A stretch of DNA of 64,000 nt from Allopusillimonas ginsengisoli (GCF_004153455.1 NZ_SDQE01000006.1:1-64000), one strand, 5' to 3'. Positions 1 through 8,800 are shown, counted from the stretch's first letter. Program-made: numbers and translations. The notes: a model not told the origin generated them from the letters alone.

Positions 1-67
1 ATGGACATCCACTGATCCTTCTGAAGCATCGTCAGCCTTCGCGCACAAAAGGCTAACTTTACGGAAA

Positions 68-117
68 AGTGGTTCGGTTTTACTTTGCGCGAAGTGGCTC
101 ATTATTACTTTGCGCGC
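68..117. repeat. Tandem 25-bp direct repeat, possible insertion-sequence end
   Basis: Two adjacent 25-base units begin at 68 and 93. Both start AGTGG and share TTACTTTGCGCG near their ends; they differ mainly in the middle. Short tandem terminal repeats are typical of IS21-family ends, so the window may begin just inside or beside such an element, with its transposase genes to the left. No transposase is visible here, so the family assignment is inference. Confidence 0.4.
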
Positions 118-342
118 AACAGCGGGCTTGAACCACAGGCTGGTTTTATCGTTTTTTTGCATCTGTACCCCAGCTTGTACCCCGCAGCTCTCATAAGTCG
201 GGAAAAGTGCGTAAATATTGGTTTACATCGTGTCTATTCGATTCCGCCCCAGACCAAATGCAACCCTTGATTCATTATTAATTCAGGGGCTTTTTGTTGG
301 GCTCTTCCGGTTCTTCCCCGTTAGGCTCTACCCCACGAATGA
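118..342. other. Non-coding junction DNA before the toxin fragment
   Basis: No credible gene lies here apart from the terminator-like hairpin. The stretch at about 299-320 begins GGCTCTTCCGG, which resembles the outer end of some ISL3-family inverted repeats, and it stops where toxin homology begins. This could be the junction of an insertion or deletion that removed the toxin's 5' half. No matching inverted copy was spotted. Confidence 0.3.
264..296 (+). terminator. Rho-independent terminator-like hairpin
   Basis: CCCTTGA (264-270) pairs with TCAGGGG (283-289), with one G-T wobble and an AT-rich loop, and is followed by CTTTTTG. It would terminate plus-strand transcription entering from the left of the window. 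No gene is visible for it inside the window. Confidence 0.5.
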
Positions 343-585
343 ACTACCCCACAGGAGCGTCAAGAAATTCTGGCGGCGCTCGCCCAAGCTGGGCGTTGGG
401 TATCAGTCTATTACGGCTGGCGGCCTAATCTACCCGACGAAGGCGATAATCATCTTATTGAACTGGCCATTGCCGGTGGAGCGCAGGCCATTATTACGCA
501 CAATGTCCGCGATGTGGCACGCGGAGAACTGACCTGGAAGGAGCTGCGGGTACTAACACCCGCACAGTGTTTGGAGAATCTGTGA
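343..585 (+). pseudogene. Truncated PIN-domain (VapC-like) toxin, C-terminal half only
   Basis: The reading frame from 343 to the stop at 583-585 encodes about 80 residues that look like the C-terminal half of a PIN-family toxin nuclease. Visible features are a DEGDNHLIELA stretch, which would carry acidic metal-binding residues, then ITHNVRDV and LTPAQCLENL. An in-frame stop at 340-342 and foreign-looking DNA upstream show the N-terminal half is missing, and there is no suitable start codon. The stop overlaps the antitoxin start by one base (TGATG), the tight coupling of an operon with the toxin gene first. A PIN domain needs acidic residues from both halves, so activity is unlikely. Confidence 0.7.
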
Positions 586-785
586 TGAGCACACAGACCA
601 TACGTTTGCCGGACGATACCGCCCAGCGCCTGAAGACCTTAGCGCAATCGCGAGGCCTTAGCGTCAACAAGCTGGTCGAAGAAATGAGTGCCCAGGCAAT
701 TGCGGCATTCGACGTGGAAATGCGATTCAAGACGCTAGCAGCCGGCGCTGATCGCGAGAAAGCCCTTGCGATCAGCGCCGGCTAG
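585..785 (+). CDS. Ribbon-helix-helix antitoxin (orphaned)
   Basis: This 66-residue protein starts at the ATG overlapping the toxin-fragment stop. The first 15 residues (TIRLPDDTAQRL) have the alternating pattern of a DNA-binding RHH beta strand. Helices follow with SRGLSVNKLVEEMSAQAI, and the tail ADREKALAIS would be the toxin-binding part. Members repress their own operon and neutralise the partner nuclease. Here the antitoxin appears whole while the toxin gene is cut, so it may be a relic or may act on another toxin in trans. Assignment to the RHH class is firm; the exact subfamily is not. Confidence 0.7.
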   Translation: MSTQTIRLPDDTAQRLKTLAQSRGLSVNKLVEEMSAQAIAAFDVEMRFKTLAAGADREKALAISAG

Positions 786-803
786 ACGGCACGAAGTAAG
801 GAA

Positions 804-1061
804 TTAGCTGGCCAAAAAACCAAAACAATAAAGCCGAAAGCTAGATAGCCTTTGCTGACGGCTAGCAAGTAACTGGCCCTGTTCAACATAGTGATCCACG
901 GCACCACGCTTTTTCTCATCAGTGTACTGTCGCTTTGTCCGTTGGTAGCCTTGGCGAAGATCCTGATTCCGTTCAAATTCTGTACACCAGGATTTCAGTG
1001 AATTCTTAGTCGGATATCCAAGCTGCCAGAGCGTGGCATTGATCCGGCGCTCCAGTTTCAA
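804..1061 (-). pseudogene. IS3-type transposase OrfA fragment
   Basis: The minus-strand frame contains INATLWQLGYPTKNSLKSW and later KRGAVDHYVEQG. These resemble the repeated helix-turn-helix units at the N-terminus of IS3-family transposases (a variable-QLGYPT-L-W core). The second unit decays after about residue 62, where similarity appears to drift into another frame, and no catalytic DDE domain lies nearby. It is a degraded remnant at the edge of the catabolic island. Confidence 0.55.
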
Positions 1062-1422
1062 GTAGAGCCTAACGGCTCGCAGTCACAGAGCAGCTGATCC
1101 TCGCCTACGCCGAGTTTGTTCACGAAAAACTTAAGCATCACGCGGTATACACGGCAGCGAAACTGGCGTTCAAAAATGTCACGATTGTCATCCAATCTCG
1201 AATGATAACGGCTGCTTCGGGATGCACAATGAATTCGCGATCGGTGCTGTAGCCTGTTAAGCAGGCGGACTGTATCGCGGCAGGCCTTCAAGAAGGTGCT
1301 GGCCAGCAATGCTTCACTGTGGGGCGTCTCACCCAGATGGTCGTCAAGAGACGTGTTGACAGTGGATTGAAGGACGTGGGATTTGACCAATGGCATAATT
1401 CCGAAACCAGCGTTGTTCTGAA
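1062..1422. other. Unrecognised DNA between transposase remnant and thiolase
   Basis: On the minus strand an open frame begins at a GTG (1424-1426) overlapping the thiolase stop and runs about 122 codons to 1058. It is rich in Arg, His and Cys and I recognise no family in it. The GTGA overlap could suggest coupling, but the composition looks like non-coding or decayed DNA. I do not call it a gene. Confidence 0.35.
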
Positions 1423-2604
1423 TCACGCCCGCTCAAACACCGCTGCTATACCTTGTCCCCCTCCGATGCACATCGTGACCAATGCATATCGACCTTTGAT
1501 CCGTTGAAGTTCATAGAGCGCCTTGACTGCGATGATTACCCCTGTTGCACCGACTGGATGCCCTAAACCAATACCACTGCCATTGGGATTTACTATTTCC
1601 GGTTCAAACTGAAGTTCGCGTGATACCGCACAGGCCTGCGCCGCAAAAGCTTCATTGGCTTCTATGACGTCCATCTGCGAGACAGATAGACCTGCTCGCT
1701 TAAGCGCCATCTGTGTAGCCGGCACTGGCCCTATACCCATGAAGGCGGGGTCGACGCCTGCATGCGCGTATGTAACCAATCGGGCCATGGGCTTTACATG
1801 TCGCTGCTTGACCGTAGCGCCGTCCATCAGAACAACCGCAGCCGCGCCGTCATTCAGCCCAGAGGCATTACCAGCGGTGACCGTACCATTATCTTTTCTG
1901 AACACCGGCCGCAGGCCTGACAGACTCTCAAGGGTTATATCGCGCCTTACGTGCTCGTCCGTATCAAACTTGACAATGTCCTTGCGTGTTTCAAGAACGA
2001 CGGGGACGATCTGCTCATGAAAACGCCCAGTGTCAATGGCAGCTGCAGCACGCCGGTGGGATTCGGCGGCAAGTGCGTCCTGATCCTGTCGTGAGATGCC
2101 GAAACGGGCGGCAACGTTCTCGGCGGTGACACCCATGTGAATCTGATTAAAGGGGTCGGTCAAAGCCCCTAGCAGCATGTCGATCATGGCGCTGTCCCCC
2201 ATGCGTGCTCCCCAGCGTTGAGACGAGGCCAGATACGGAGCTCGGCTCATGCTTTCGGCACCCCCAGCAACGGCGATACGAGCATCTCCGAGCATGATGG
2301 ACTGCGCTGCCGAGACTATCGCCTGTAACCCGGATCCGCAGAGACGATTGACGTTGAACGCCGGTGTCTCATGACTGATCCCCGCTTCTATAGAGGAAAC
2401 TCTTGATAGAAAGACATCACGGGGCTCTGTGCTGATGACGTTGCCCATCGCTACATGCCCGACTTCTGATCCAGTCAACTCCGCCCTCTTCAACGCCTCC
2501 CTTATAACGATTGCACCCAACTGAGTTGGTGGAGCGTTTTTTAATGCGCCGCCGTAGGCTCCAATTGCAGTCCGCGTTGCGGCTACAACAAATACGTCTC
2601 TCAT
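1423..2604 (-). CDS. Thiolase (acetyl-CoA acyltransferase, PaaJ/FadA-like)
   Basis: This 393-residue thiolase should release acetyl-CoA from a 3-oxoacyl-CoA at the last step of beta-oxidation. All three catalytic elements are visible: NRLCGSG with the nucleophilic Cys, GIGLGHPVGATG with the catalytic His, and MCIGGG near the end with the second Cys. I chose the ATG at 2602-2604 over the upstream ATG at 2619. A GAGGA ribosome site precedes it, and this start puts the nucleophile at residue 89, the classical position. The longer form would overlap the upstream hydratase/dehydrogenase gene by 8 bp. It is the last recognisable gene of the catabolic cluster. The chain-length or ring-derived substrate cannot be read from sequence. 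Confidence 0.9.
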   Translation of the reverse strand: MRDVFVVAATRTAIGAYGGALKNAPPTQLGAIVIREALKRAELTGSEVGHVAMGNVISTEPRDVFLSRVSSIEAGISHETPAFNVNRLCGSGLQAIVSAAQSIMLGDARIAVAGGAESMSRAPYLASSQRWGARMGDSAMIDMLLGALTDPFNQIHMGVTAENVAARFGISRQDQDALAAESHRRAAAAIDTGRFHEQIVPVVLETRKDIVKFDTDEHVRRDITLESLSGLRPVFRKDNGTVTAGNASGLNDGAAAVVLMDGATVKQRHVKPMARLVTYAHAGVDPAFMGIGPVPATQMALKRAGLSVSQMDVIEANEAFAAQACAVSRELQFEPEIVNPNGSGIGLGHPVGATGVIIAVKALYELQRIKGRYALVTMCIGGGQGIAAVFERA

Positions 2605-2611
2605 AGCATCC

Positions 2612-4717
2612 TCATGCATCTGTTACGCAAGCGTTACGCTGAGATTCAAGAATGTGAAGCTCAAGGCCCGATGCCGGTGTCCAGAATGCTGGGTCCGCCA
2701 TGGGGTTACGGGAAAACTCGCGCATTTTTTCCGCAACTTCGCTTAAACCCATTTCTTGTGCGTAGAACATGGGGCCTCCACGGTAGTCCGGGAAGCCGTA
2801 GCCCGTGACGTAAGCGATGTCTATATCAGACGCGCGCTGTGCAATGCCCTCGTCAAGAATCCGATATCCTTCATTGACCAGAGCGTAGACCAAGCGGTGG
2901 ATGACTTCATCGTCGGAGATAGCCCGCGCCGTGATGCCAGAATCCTTACGATAGCCTACGATCATCGCGTCAACTTCGTCGCTGGAGATCGCATGGTATT
3001 GGCCGTCCTTATAGTCATACCAACCGCGTCCGTCTTTTTGACCTCGGCGTTGCATTGTTTCGATCAGCAGGTCGGGCAGCTTGCTGTAGTGCAAATGAGG
3101 CATTTCCACCTGGCGGCGCTTGCGTATGTCGTAGCCTACATCATTGCCAGCCATGTCGCTCATCCGGAAAGGGCCCATGGCAAAACCAAACCCTTCGATA
3201 GCTTTATCCACCTGCGCGGGCGACGCGCCTTCTTCCAGCAAAAAGCCAGCCTGGCGTAAATATTGCTCTATCATCCGGTTGCCGATGAAACCATCACATA
3301 CCCGCGCTATGACAGCTGTTTTACCAAGGTTTTTTGCCAGTTGCATTACGGAGGCAAGAACCTCCGGGCTAGTGTGATCGCCACGTACGATTTCAAGCAA
3401 ACGCATGACATGTGCAGGACTGAAGAAATGCGTGCCGACTACGTTTGCTGGGCGAGACGTCGTTGCAGCAATGCGATTAATATCCAACATCGAGGTATTT
3501 GACGCGAGGATGGCTCCTGGCTTCAGATTCGCATCAAGCATAGTGAAGATCTTCTGCTTGATCTCGAACTTCTCATATACTGCTTCAATGGCGATATCTA
3601 CCCCATGGATGGCCTCATAGCTTAAGGTTGGAGTCACCATGTAGATATACTCCGCCATTTGGGCTGCGCTAATACGCCCCTTCTCGCAGGCACGGCGGAA
3701 TCCCTCTTTAATCACTGCCATGCCACGGTCCAGAGCGGCCTGATCAACCTCCAGAAGCTGGACCGGGATGCCTGATTGTGCAAAACATTGAGCTATTCCT
3801 GTACCCATTGTGCCCGCTCCGATTACTGCCGCACTGTTAATACGATGGATTGGTGTATTTCGCGGAACGTCGGAGATAATCGTCGCCGTACGCTGAGCAA
3901 AGAAAAGATGCCGCAACGCGCGTGATTCAGAGGTCGCAGACAGTTCATTGAAGTACGTATGCTCCTGCTCGAGAGCCAGGCCGAACGGCATTGATACTGA
4001 AGACTCGAGAGCGTCTATGCAGCGCTGCTTGGCTGGATGGCCAGGAGCCCGCAGTTTCACCTTGGTCCGAAATGCGGTAAGCAACTGTTGTGCATCTCTG
4101 TGCTCGACCTGAATATCTCTCACACGTTGCGGCCGATTGTGCTTGGCCATACGCCCGGCAAAGCTCACTGCAGTATTTAACAGGTCGGTGTCCTCATCGA
4201 CCACGGCGTCGAGCAAGCGCGTATGCGACAGCACGGACCCAGTAACCGACTCTCCCCAAACGATCATCTCCAGCGCCCGCTCAAGCCCGACGAGTCTGGG
4301 CAACCGTTGCGTACCGCCGGCGCCTGGCAGCAAGCCCAGCTTGGATTCTGGTAGAGCCAGTAGGGCGTCACGGGTAGCAATGCGGGCGTGCGCACCAAGT
4401 GCAAGTTCCAGTCCTCCTCCCATAGCCATGCCGTGGATAGCTGCAATGACGGGTTTAAGACAGTTTTCGACTACCTCAATGACTGCACTTAGATCCGGAT
4501 AGCGCCAAACCTCCGGCCCATCAAATTCTCGGATGTCGGCTCCGGCGGAGAACATCTTTCCGTTGCCTATCAAAACAATGGCCCGAACCGCTGGCGCGGC
4601 AATGGCCTCGTTCAAGGCGGAAACGATAGACGACCGAACTTGATGCCCAAGACTATTGACAGGAGGAGCGTCAATGGTTATGACCGCGACATCAGATTCT
4701 TTTCCATATAGCTTCAT
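2612..4717 (-). CDS. Enoyl-CoA hydratase / 3-hydroxyacyl-CoA dehydrogenase fusion (FadB/FadJ-like)
   Basis: This 701-residue bifunctional enzyme should hydrate a 2-enoyl-CoA and oxidise the 3-hydroxyacyl-CoA with NAD. Residues 1-190 form a crotonase domain with FSAGADI (56-62), GGGLE with E104, and PESKLGLLPGAGG with E124; the two Glu are the expected hydratase pair. A linker leads to an NAD-binding Rossmann motif, AVIGAGTMGTG, near residue 298. THFFSPAHVMRLLE carries the dehydrogenase catalytic His, and two C-terminal dehydrogenase helical domains follow. The length matches FadB/FadJ. It lies between the stand-alone crotonase and the thiolase on the same strand, completing a beta-oxidation set. 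In phenylacetate pathways separate PaaF and PaaH do this job. Confidence 0.92.
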   Translation of the reverse strand: MKLYGKESDVAVITIDAPPVNSLGHQVRSSIVSALNEAIAAPAVRAIVLIGNGKMFSAGADIREFDGPEVWRYPDLSAVIEVVENCLKPVIAAIHGMAMGGGLELALGAHARIATRDALLALPESKLGLLPGAGGTQRLPRLVGLERALEMIVWGESVTGSVLSHTRLLDAVVDEDTDLLNTAVSFAGRMAKHNRPQRVRDIQVEHRDAQQLLTAFRTKVKLRAPGHPAKQRCIDALESSVSMPFGLALEQEHTYFNELSATSESRALRHLFFAQRTATIISDVPRNTPIHRINSAAVIGAGTMGTGIAQCFAQSGIPVQLLEVDQAALDRGMAVIKEGFRRACEKGRISAAQMAEYIYMVTPTLSYEAIHGVDIAIEAVYEKFEIKQKIFTMLDANLKPGAILASNTSMLDINRIAATTSRPANVVGTHFFSPAHVMRLLEIVRGDHTSPEVLASVMQLAKNLGKTAVIARVCDGFIGNRMIEQYLRQAGFLLEEGASPAQVDKAIEGFGFAMGPFRMSDMAGNDVGYDIRKRRQVEMPHLHYSKLPDLLIETMQRRGQKDGRGWYDYKDGQYHAISSDEVDAMIVGYRKDSGITARAISDDEVIHRLVYALVNEGYRILDEGIAQRASDIDIAYVTGYGFPDYRGGPMFYAQEMGLSEVAEKMREFSRNPMADPAFWTPASGLELHILESQRNACVTDA

Positions 4718-4764
4718 CTGGATAGTTCCTGCATAAGAGGGGAAATGGGAGAATGGACCACGAA

Positions 4765-5559
4765 TCAGAAATTTGGAGCGCGTTTCTGCTCCATTGCTTG
4801 AACCGCCTCTTCGAAGTCCGGGCCATTCAACAGCACGCTTTGGGCATAGACGTTAAAGCCCCATTCACTGTCTATTGTTGACTCCAGCCCGCGCCTCAGC
4901 CCCTCCTTGGCAACGCTGAGTGCCATCGGCGCCTTGCGCGCCAGATCCTCAGCAAATTCGCATGTCGCCTGTTCCAGTGATTCGAGGTCCACAACCTGGT
5001 TGGCCAACCCGATGGCGGCTGCTTCTTCACCGTACACTCGAACGCCGCGCATCACCATATCGCTGGCTCGGCCCAAGCCAATCAAGCGAGGCAGTAGGAA
5101 CATGCCGCCTAGCGGGGGAATAATCCCCAGATCGATCCAGGATTCGCAGAAAAATGCTTCGCGCGCCACGATGCGGAAATCGCATGCGACGGCAATCTCA
5201 CAGCCTGCCCCCACGGCGGGACCATTGACGGATGCAACAATGGGCTTAGTACAAAGTTTGATCGCTTTAGCTGCCCCGCCAAAATAGGTATAGACGGTTG
5301 TGCGAATTTCCAAGGGCGTCATTTTGGTCAGCGCATTGAGAAAGGCTTTGTCGCCACCCGACGAGAAAGCCTTTCCTGTGCCGGTCAGCACAATTACACG
5401 TACTTCGTCATTTTTTTCAAATGCGTGAATCGCTGCGATAAGGGTGCCTAGGAATTCTGGGGTGAAGGAGTTCAGCACTTTGCTGCGGTTAAAAGTGATG
5501 TAGCCCACTCGATTCTTGATGAGGGTAATCAGGTCGTCGGTCATCTCAACATTGTCCAT
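4765..5559 (-). CDS. Divergent crotonase-fold CoA enzyme (hydratase, isomerase or ring hydrolase)
   Basis: This 264-residue crotonase has the oxyanion-hole glycines in AFSSGGD (65-70) and GPAVGAGCEIAVACDF (113-128). The first hydratase Glu position is held by E121. The second region reads FFCESWIDLGIIPPLGG (137-152) instead of the usual PE before the LG-IIP-GG motif, so the second catalytic Glu aligns with W141. That argues against a plain hydratase. The SGGD signature also occurs in MenB and the ring-cleaving hydrolase BadI, but is not exclusive to them. Between the acyl-CoA synthetase and the FadB-like fusion, it could be the isomerase or ring-opening step. The reaction is unproven. Confidence 0.75.
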   Translation of the reverse strand: MDNVEMTDDLITLIKNRVGYITFNRSKVLNSFTPEFLGTLIAAIHAFEKNDEVRVIVLTGTGKAFSSGGDKAFLNALTKMTPLEIRTTVYTYFGGAAKAIKLCTKPIVASVNGPAVGAGCEIAVACDFRIVAREAFFCESWIDLGIIPPLGGMFLLPRLIGLGRASDMVMRGVRVYGEEAAAIGLANQVVDLESLEQATCEFAEDLARKAPMALSVAKEGLRRGLESTIDSEWGFNVYAQSVLLNGPDFEEAVQAMEQKRAPNF

Positions 5560-5599
5560 AGAAGTAAAAATTTCTCAGTAAAGTTGGTGCGGAGGGGCG

Positions 5600-7705
5600 T
5601 TAGGCACGCACCAACAGGGCGTCGCCAATGACTACGCCCAATCCCTCCGGGCGTACAAATATCGGGTTAAGATCCATTTCTTGTATGGTTTCCTGACCCG
5701 CTGCCGCGATTTCGGAAACCTGTTGGACTAGCTTCGCCAGTGCTTTGATATCGCTACCGGCTCTACCGCGGGCACCTTGAAGGATCGGAAATCCCTTCAA
5801 CGCCGCGATCATCGAATGCGCCTCGTCAAGATTGACAGGGGCGAGTCTGATGGCTACGTCACGGAAGATCTCGATGAATATTCCGCCTAATCCAACGGCC
5901 ACCATAGGGCCGAAAACAGGGTGTCGCTGAATGCCGACGAAGCACTCTCTGGCATTACGTATCCGTTCTTCTACAAGTACGCCTTCTGCATCAGGCGGAA
6001 AGAGTGCTTTCAGTGATAGGAATTCCTTCTCCGCTGTTTCTGGCGTCACGCCGATGCGCACCCCTCCAATATCTGACTTATGCGGAATCGAGCTCGCTTG
6101 AAGCTTCATAACGGCTTCGCCCCCGACAGAGGATACGGCTTGTTGCGCATCGGCGACTTGTTGCACGAGTCGGCCCGCAGGTATCGGCAAGCCGGCTTCT
6201 TTGAGTAGGCTCTTCACAGTAACCTCCGAAAGGACGCCGGCAGGATAGCTGTTTAATACTTGCTCTAACCTTTGCCACGAGACTTGCTGCCCCGGCTCTT
6301 GAGAGGTCCTAGAGCAATCGGACTGGAGCGCCCACTCGACCATCCGTGCCACGGTACTGATGCAAGCCGTCGGGTCTTTAAAAACCGGGACGCCCAGCTT
6401 TCTGATGGTGGGATAAATGGATTTATCTTCTGCTGCGACCCAGGTTACGACAATGGGCAAGTCTGTTTGCAACGCTAGGCGCCCAATTACATCAACCAAA
6501 GCATCCTTGTTGCCGTCGCACATACCAATAAAAATTGACACGATGTCAGCCTCACCACTATGGATGATTTCGCCAGCTGTTTTTTCGAGCAGTGTAGCGT
6601 CTGCCACCAGTTGACCCGTGAGATCCACAGGATTGACTACACTGCCGAAGACAGGAACAACCTTCGCTAGCCGTGTACGCAACGCATCTGAAAAGGCAGC
6701 AATCTCTAAACCTTGCTGGCTACAGTCGTCAGCCATAAGGGTTGCAGCACCACCAGAGATCGAAAGTATGGCAACACGGCGCCCGCGGGGAATACGGCCG
6801 GTCGAGAAAGCCGCTGTCAGGTCGCGGAAGGCATCGGCGGAATCAACCCGCACTGCTCCACCCTTCACAAATGCCGCACTGTAACCTTCATCGGAACCTG
6901 CCAAGGCAGCCGTATGGGACGCAGCGGCAGCACGGCCCGCATCGGTACGACCGGTTTTTAGAAGTACTACCGGCTTGCCTGCACTTCGCGCTCGCCGCAA
7001 CGCATCGATAAATAGTGCCCCTTCATCCTTCACGCTTTCGAGATAGCCGCCAACGACCCGTATGCGATCTTCTTCGACGATATAGTCAAGGAAGTCGCTA
7101 AATGTCAGATCGATTTCGTTGCCAGTGCTAGCCCAAAAACCGACTCCTATACTCTCTTCTTGTGCTGCTGCGAAGACGAGTCCCCCAAAAACACCGCTTT
7201 GTGTAATAAGAGCGATGGGGCCTGCTTGCAAGGCGCTACTGGATAAAGCGCCCGAGTATGTCGCAGCTACACGGTCAAATAGATTGATACCCCCTTGACA
7301 GTTGGGGCCGCATACCCGTATGCCAGTCTCCTGTATGACAGCGCGTAGCTCGTCTTCGATCTGCCGTCCAGCCTCCGTTCCAAGCTCCCCGAATCCGCCG
7401 GATAGTATGGTCGCCACCTTGATGCCTTTGGCAGCACAACGGCGCACCGTATCCGGTATGGCGGCTGCTGGCAAGGAGATCATGGCAAGGTCGATTTCCT
7501 TTGGAAGCGATTCGATATCGGCAGCGCATGGGTAGTCACCCAGTTCCTGATACTTTGGGTTCACCGGGTAAATTCCTCCCTGGAATCCATGTTTCTTAAG
7601 ATAGGCAAGGGGACGGGACGCCATTTTGCCGAGGTCTCCCGAAGCGCCAATTACAGCAATATTGCGCGGGCGGAAAAAAGCGTCCAACACTGATGGGGTC
7701 TGCAT
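5600..7705 (-). CDS. Acyl-CoA synthetase (ADP-forming), fused alpha-beta type
   Basis: This 701-residue protein makes a CoA thioester from an acid, ATP and CoA via a phosphohistidine. Domain order: CoA-binding Rossmann (1-130, GASGDLGK), succinyl-CoA-ligase-like part (about 150-300) with SHTAALAGSD carrying the candidate phospho-His, a second ligase domain (300-460), and an ATP-grasp domain (480-700) with MKLQASSIPHKSDIGGVR. ATP-grasp is C-terminal, as in acetate-CoA ligase and feruloyl- or pimeloyl-CoA synthetase relatives. Here it probably activates the imported aromatic or alicyclic acid, replacing the AMP-forming PaaK of phenylacetate clusters. It sits between the solute receptor and the crotonase. 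Substrate unknown. Confidence 0.85.
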   Translation of the reverse strand: MQTPSVLDAFFRPRNIAVIGASGDLGKMASRPLAYLKKHGFQGGIYPVNPKYQELGDYPCAADIESLPKEIDLAMISLPAAAIPDTVRRCAAKGIKVATILSGGFGELGTEAGRQIEDELRAVIQETGIRVCGPNCQGGINLFDRVAATYSGALSSSALQAGPIALITQSGVFGGLVFAAAQEESIGVGFWASTGNEIDLTFSDFLDYIVEEDRIRVVGGYLESVKDEGALFIDALRRARSAGKPVVLLKTGRTDAGRAAAASHTAALAGSDEGYSAAFVKGGAVRVDSADAFRDLTAAFSTGRIPRGRRVAILSISGGAATLMADDCSQQGLEIAAFSDALRTRLAKVVPVFGSVVNPVDLTGQLVADATLLEKTAGEIIHSGEADIVSIFIGMCDGNKDALVDVIGRLALQTDLPIVVTWVAAEDKSIYPTIRKLGVPVFKDPTACISTVARMVEWALQSDCSRTSQEPGQQVSWQRLEQVLNSYPAGVLSEVTVKSLLKEAGLPIPAGRLVQQVADAQQAVSSVGGEAVMKLQASSIPHKSDIGGVRIGVTPETAEKEFLSLKALFPPDAEGVLVEERIRNARECFVGIQRHPVFGPMVAVGLGGIFIEIFRDVAIRLAPVNLDEAHSMIAALKGFPILQGARGRAGSDIKALAKLVQQVSEIAAAGQETIQEMDLNPIFVRPEGLGVVIGDALLVRA

Positions 7706-7746
7706 GCTGGAATCTACTCCTGCGTATGAAAAAGAGGATGGGAAAA

Positions 7747-8724
7747 TTATTCGGGCCTGACGTTAGCTGCGTCTGCCATCTCGGCGGTGCGCGCGGTTTC
7801 TTCCTGAATGATTTCGGAGAATTCTGTGGAATTGCTAGCTACGACATCGAAACCGCGCTCTTCCAGAGATTTTGAGAAATCGGGTTTCCTTATGACGGTC
7901 GAGATATCGTTTTGAAGCCGGTCTACAATGCTTGCCGGCGTACCTGCCGGTGCGAATAACCCGAACCAGATTGTCGCCGCCATGTAAGGAAACCCTGCTT
8001 CTTTTACGGTAGGTACGTCAGGCATAATGCTGGACCGTGATTCCGATCCGATCGCAACCGGCTTGGCGCGACCTGAATTCAGTGCACCCGTGGCGCTGCT
8101 AGGGCTTACCACTGTCATTTGTACTTCGTTGGCCATCACAGCGGTCAGTGCTGGCGCCAAGCCCTTGTAGGGGACATGCAGAATGTCGATATTCTCCCGT
8201 TTTTTCAGCAGTTCGAACAACAGGTTTGGTTGCGTCCCTTTGCCGTACGATGCATAGGACATAGAGTTCGGATGGCTGCGGATCTGATCAACCAATTCCT
8301 CCATCGATTTTGCCTTGACTGCGGAGTTCACAAGAATCAACTGGCCGCTTTGCACCAGCATCGATACAGGAATGAAGCTTTTGTCCGGATCGTATGGTAA
8401 CGTTTTGTAGAGGAAGCGATTACTGGTAATCGTGCCGTTTATGGTTAGCATTACCGTGTAACCATCTGGCGCTGACCGTGCTGCTTTTTCAGCACCAATA
8501 ATCGAACCGGCACCGCCAACGTTCTCTACAATTACTGATTGCTTCCAAAGCGCGGACAACTCTTTCCCTAAGGCCCGCGCAACATAGTCGGCACCTCCGC
8601 CGGCAGGCCAAGGTACTATGATGCGTACTGGCTTGTCGGGATAGGCCATGGCGCTACCCGCAACGATAAGCAGGCCAGCCGCGAGTGCGAGCAGTATTTG
8701 CAGTGGCTTTTTCATTGTCTCCAT
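7747..8724 (-). CDS. Tripartite tricarboxylate transporter (Bug) periplasmic receptor
   Basis: This 325-residue protein has a signal peptide (KKPLQILLALAAGLLIVAG, cleavage near AMA) followed by the Bug-family start YPDKPVRIIVPWPAGGGADYVAR. Bug proteins bind small carboxylates in the periplasm and deliver them to TctAB-type membrane components. No TctA or TctB gene is nearby, which is usual for this large orphan family in Bordetella relatives. Its place inside the operon, just upstream of the CoA synthetase gene, implies that it binds the pathway's acid substrate. An internal Met at residue 4 is an alternative start. Family confidence is high; the ligand is unknown. Confidence 0.9.
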   Translation of the reverse strand: METMKKPLQILLALAAGLLIVAGSAMAYPDKPVRIIVPWPAGGGADYVARALGKELSALWKQSVIVENVGGAGSIIGAEKAARSAPDGYTVMLTINGTITSNRFLYKTLPYDPDKSFIPVSMLVQSGQLILVNSAVKAKSMEELVDQIRSHPNSMSYASYGKGTQPNLLFELLKKRENIDILHVPYKGLAPALTAVMANEVQMTVVSPSSATGALNSGRAKPVAIGSESRSSIMPDVPTVKEAGFPYMAATIWFGLFAPAGTPASIVDRLQNDISTVIRKPDFSKSLEERGFDVVASNSTEFSEIIQEETARTAEMADAANVRPE

Positions 8725-8800
8725 CCTTTTCTTTAAGGTTTATAAAGTGGCTACGCTGTGCGAATCTCGGATACGCGTCAAGCGTTTCTTTAGTTGCTGA

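Noticed and set aside
210-262. Possible tRNA 3'-end or phage attachment remnant (TTCGATTCCGCC stretch)
   Set aside because: The T-loop-like bases are there, but no paired T-stem, acceptor stem or encoded CCA could be folded, so an att site cannot be supported.
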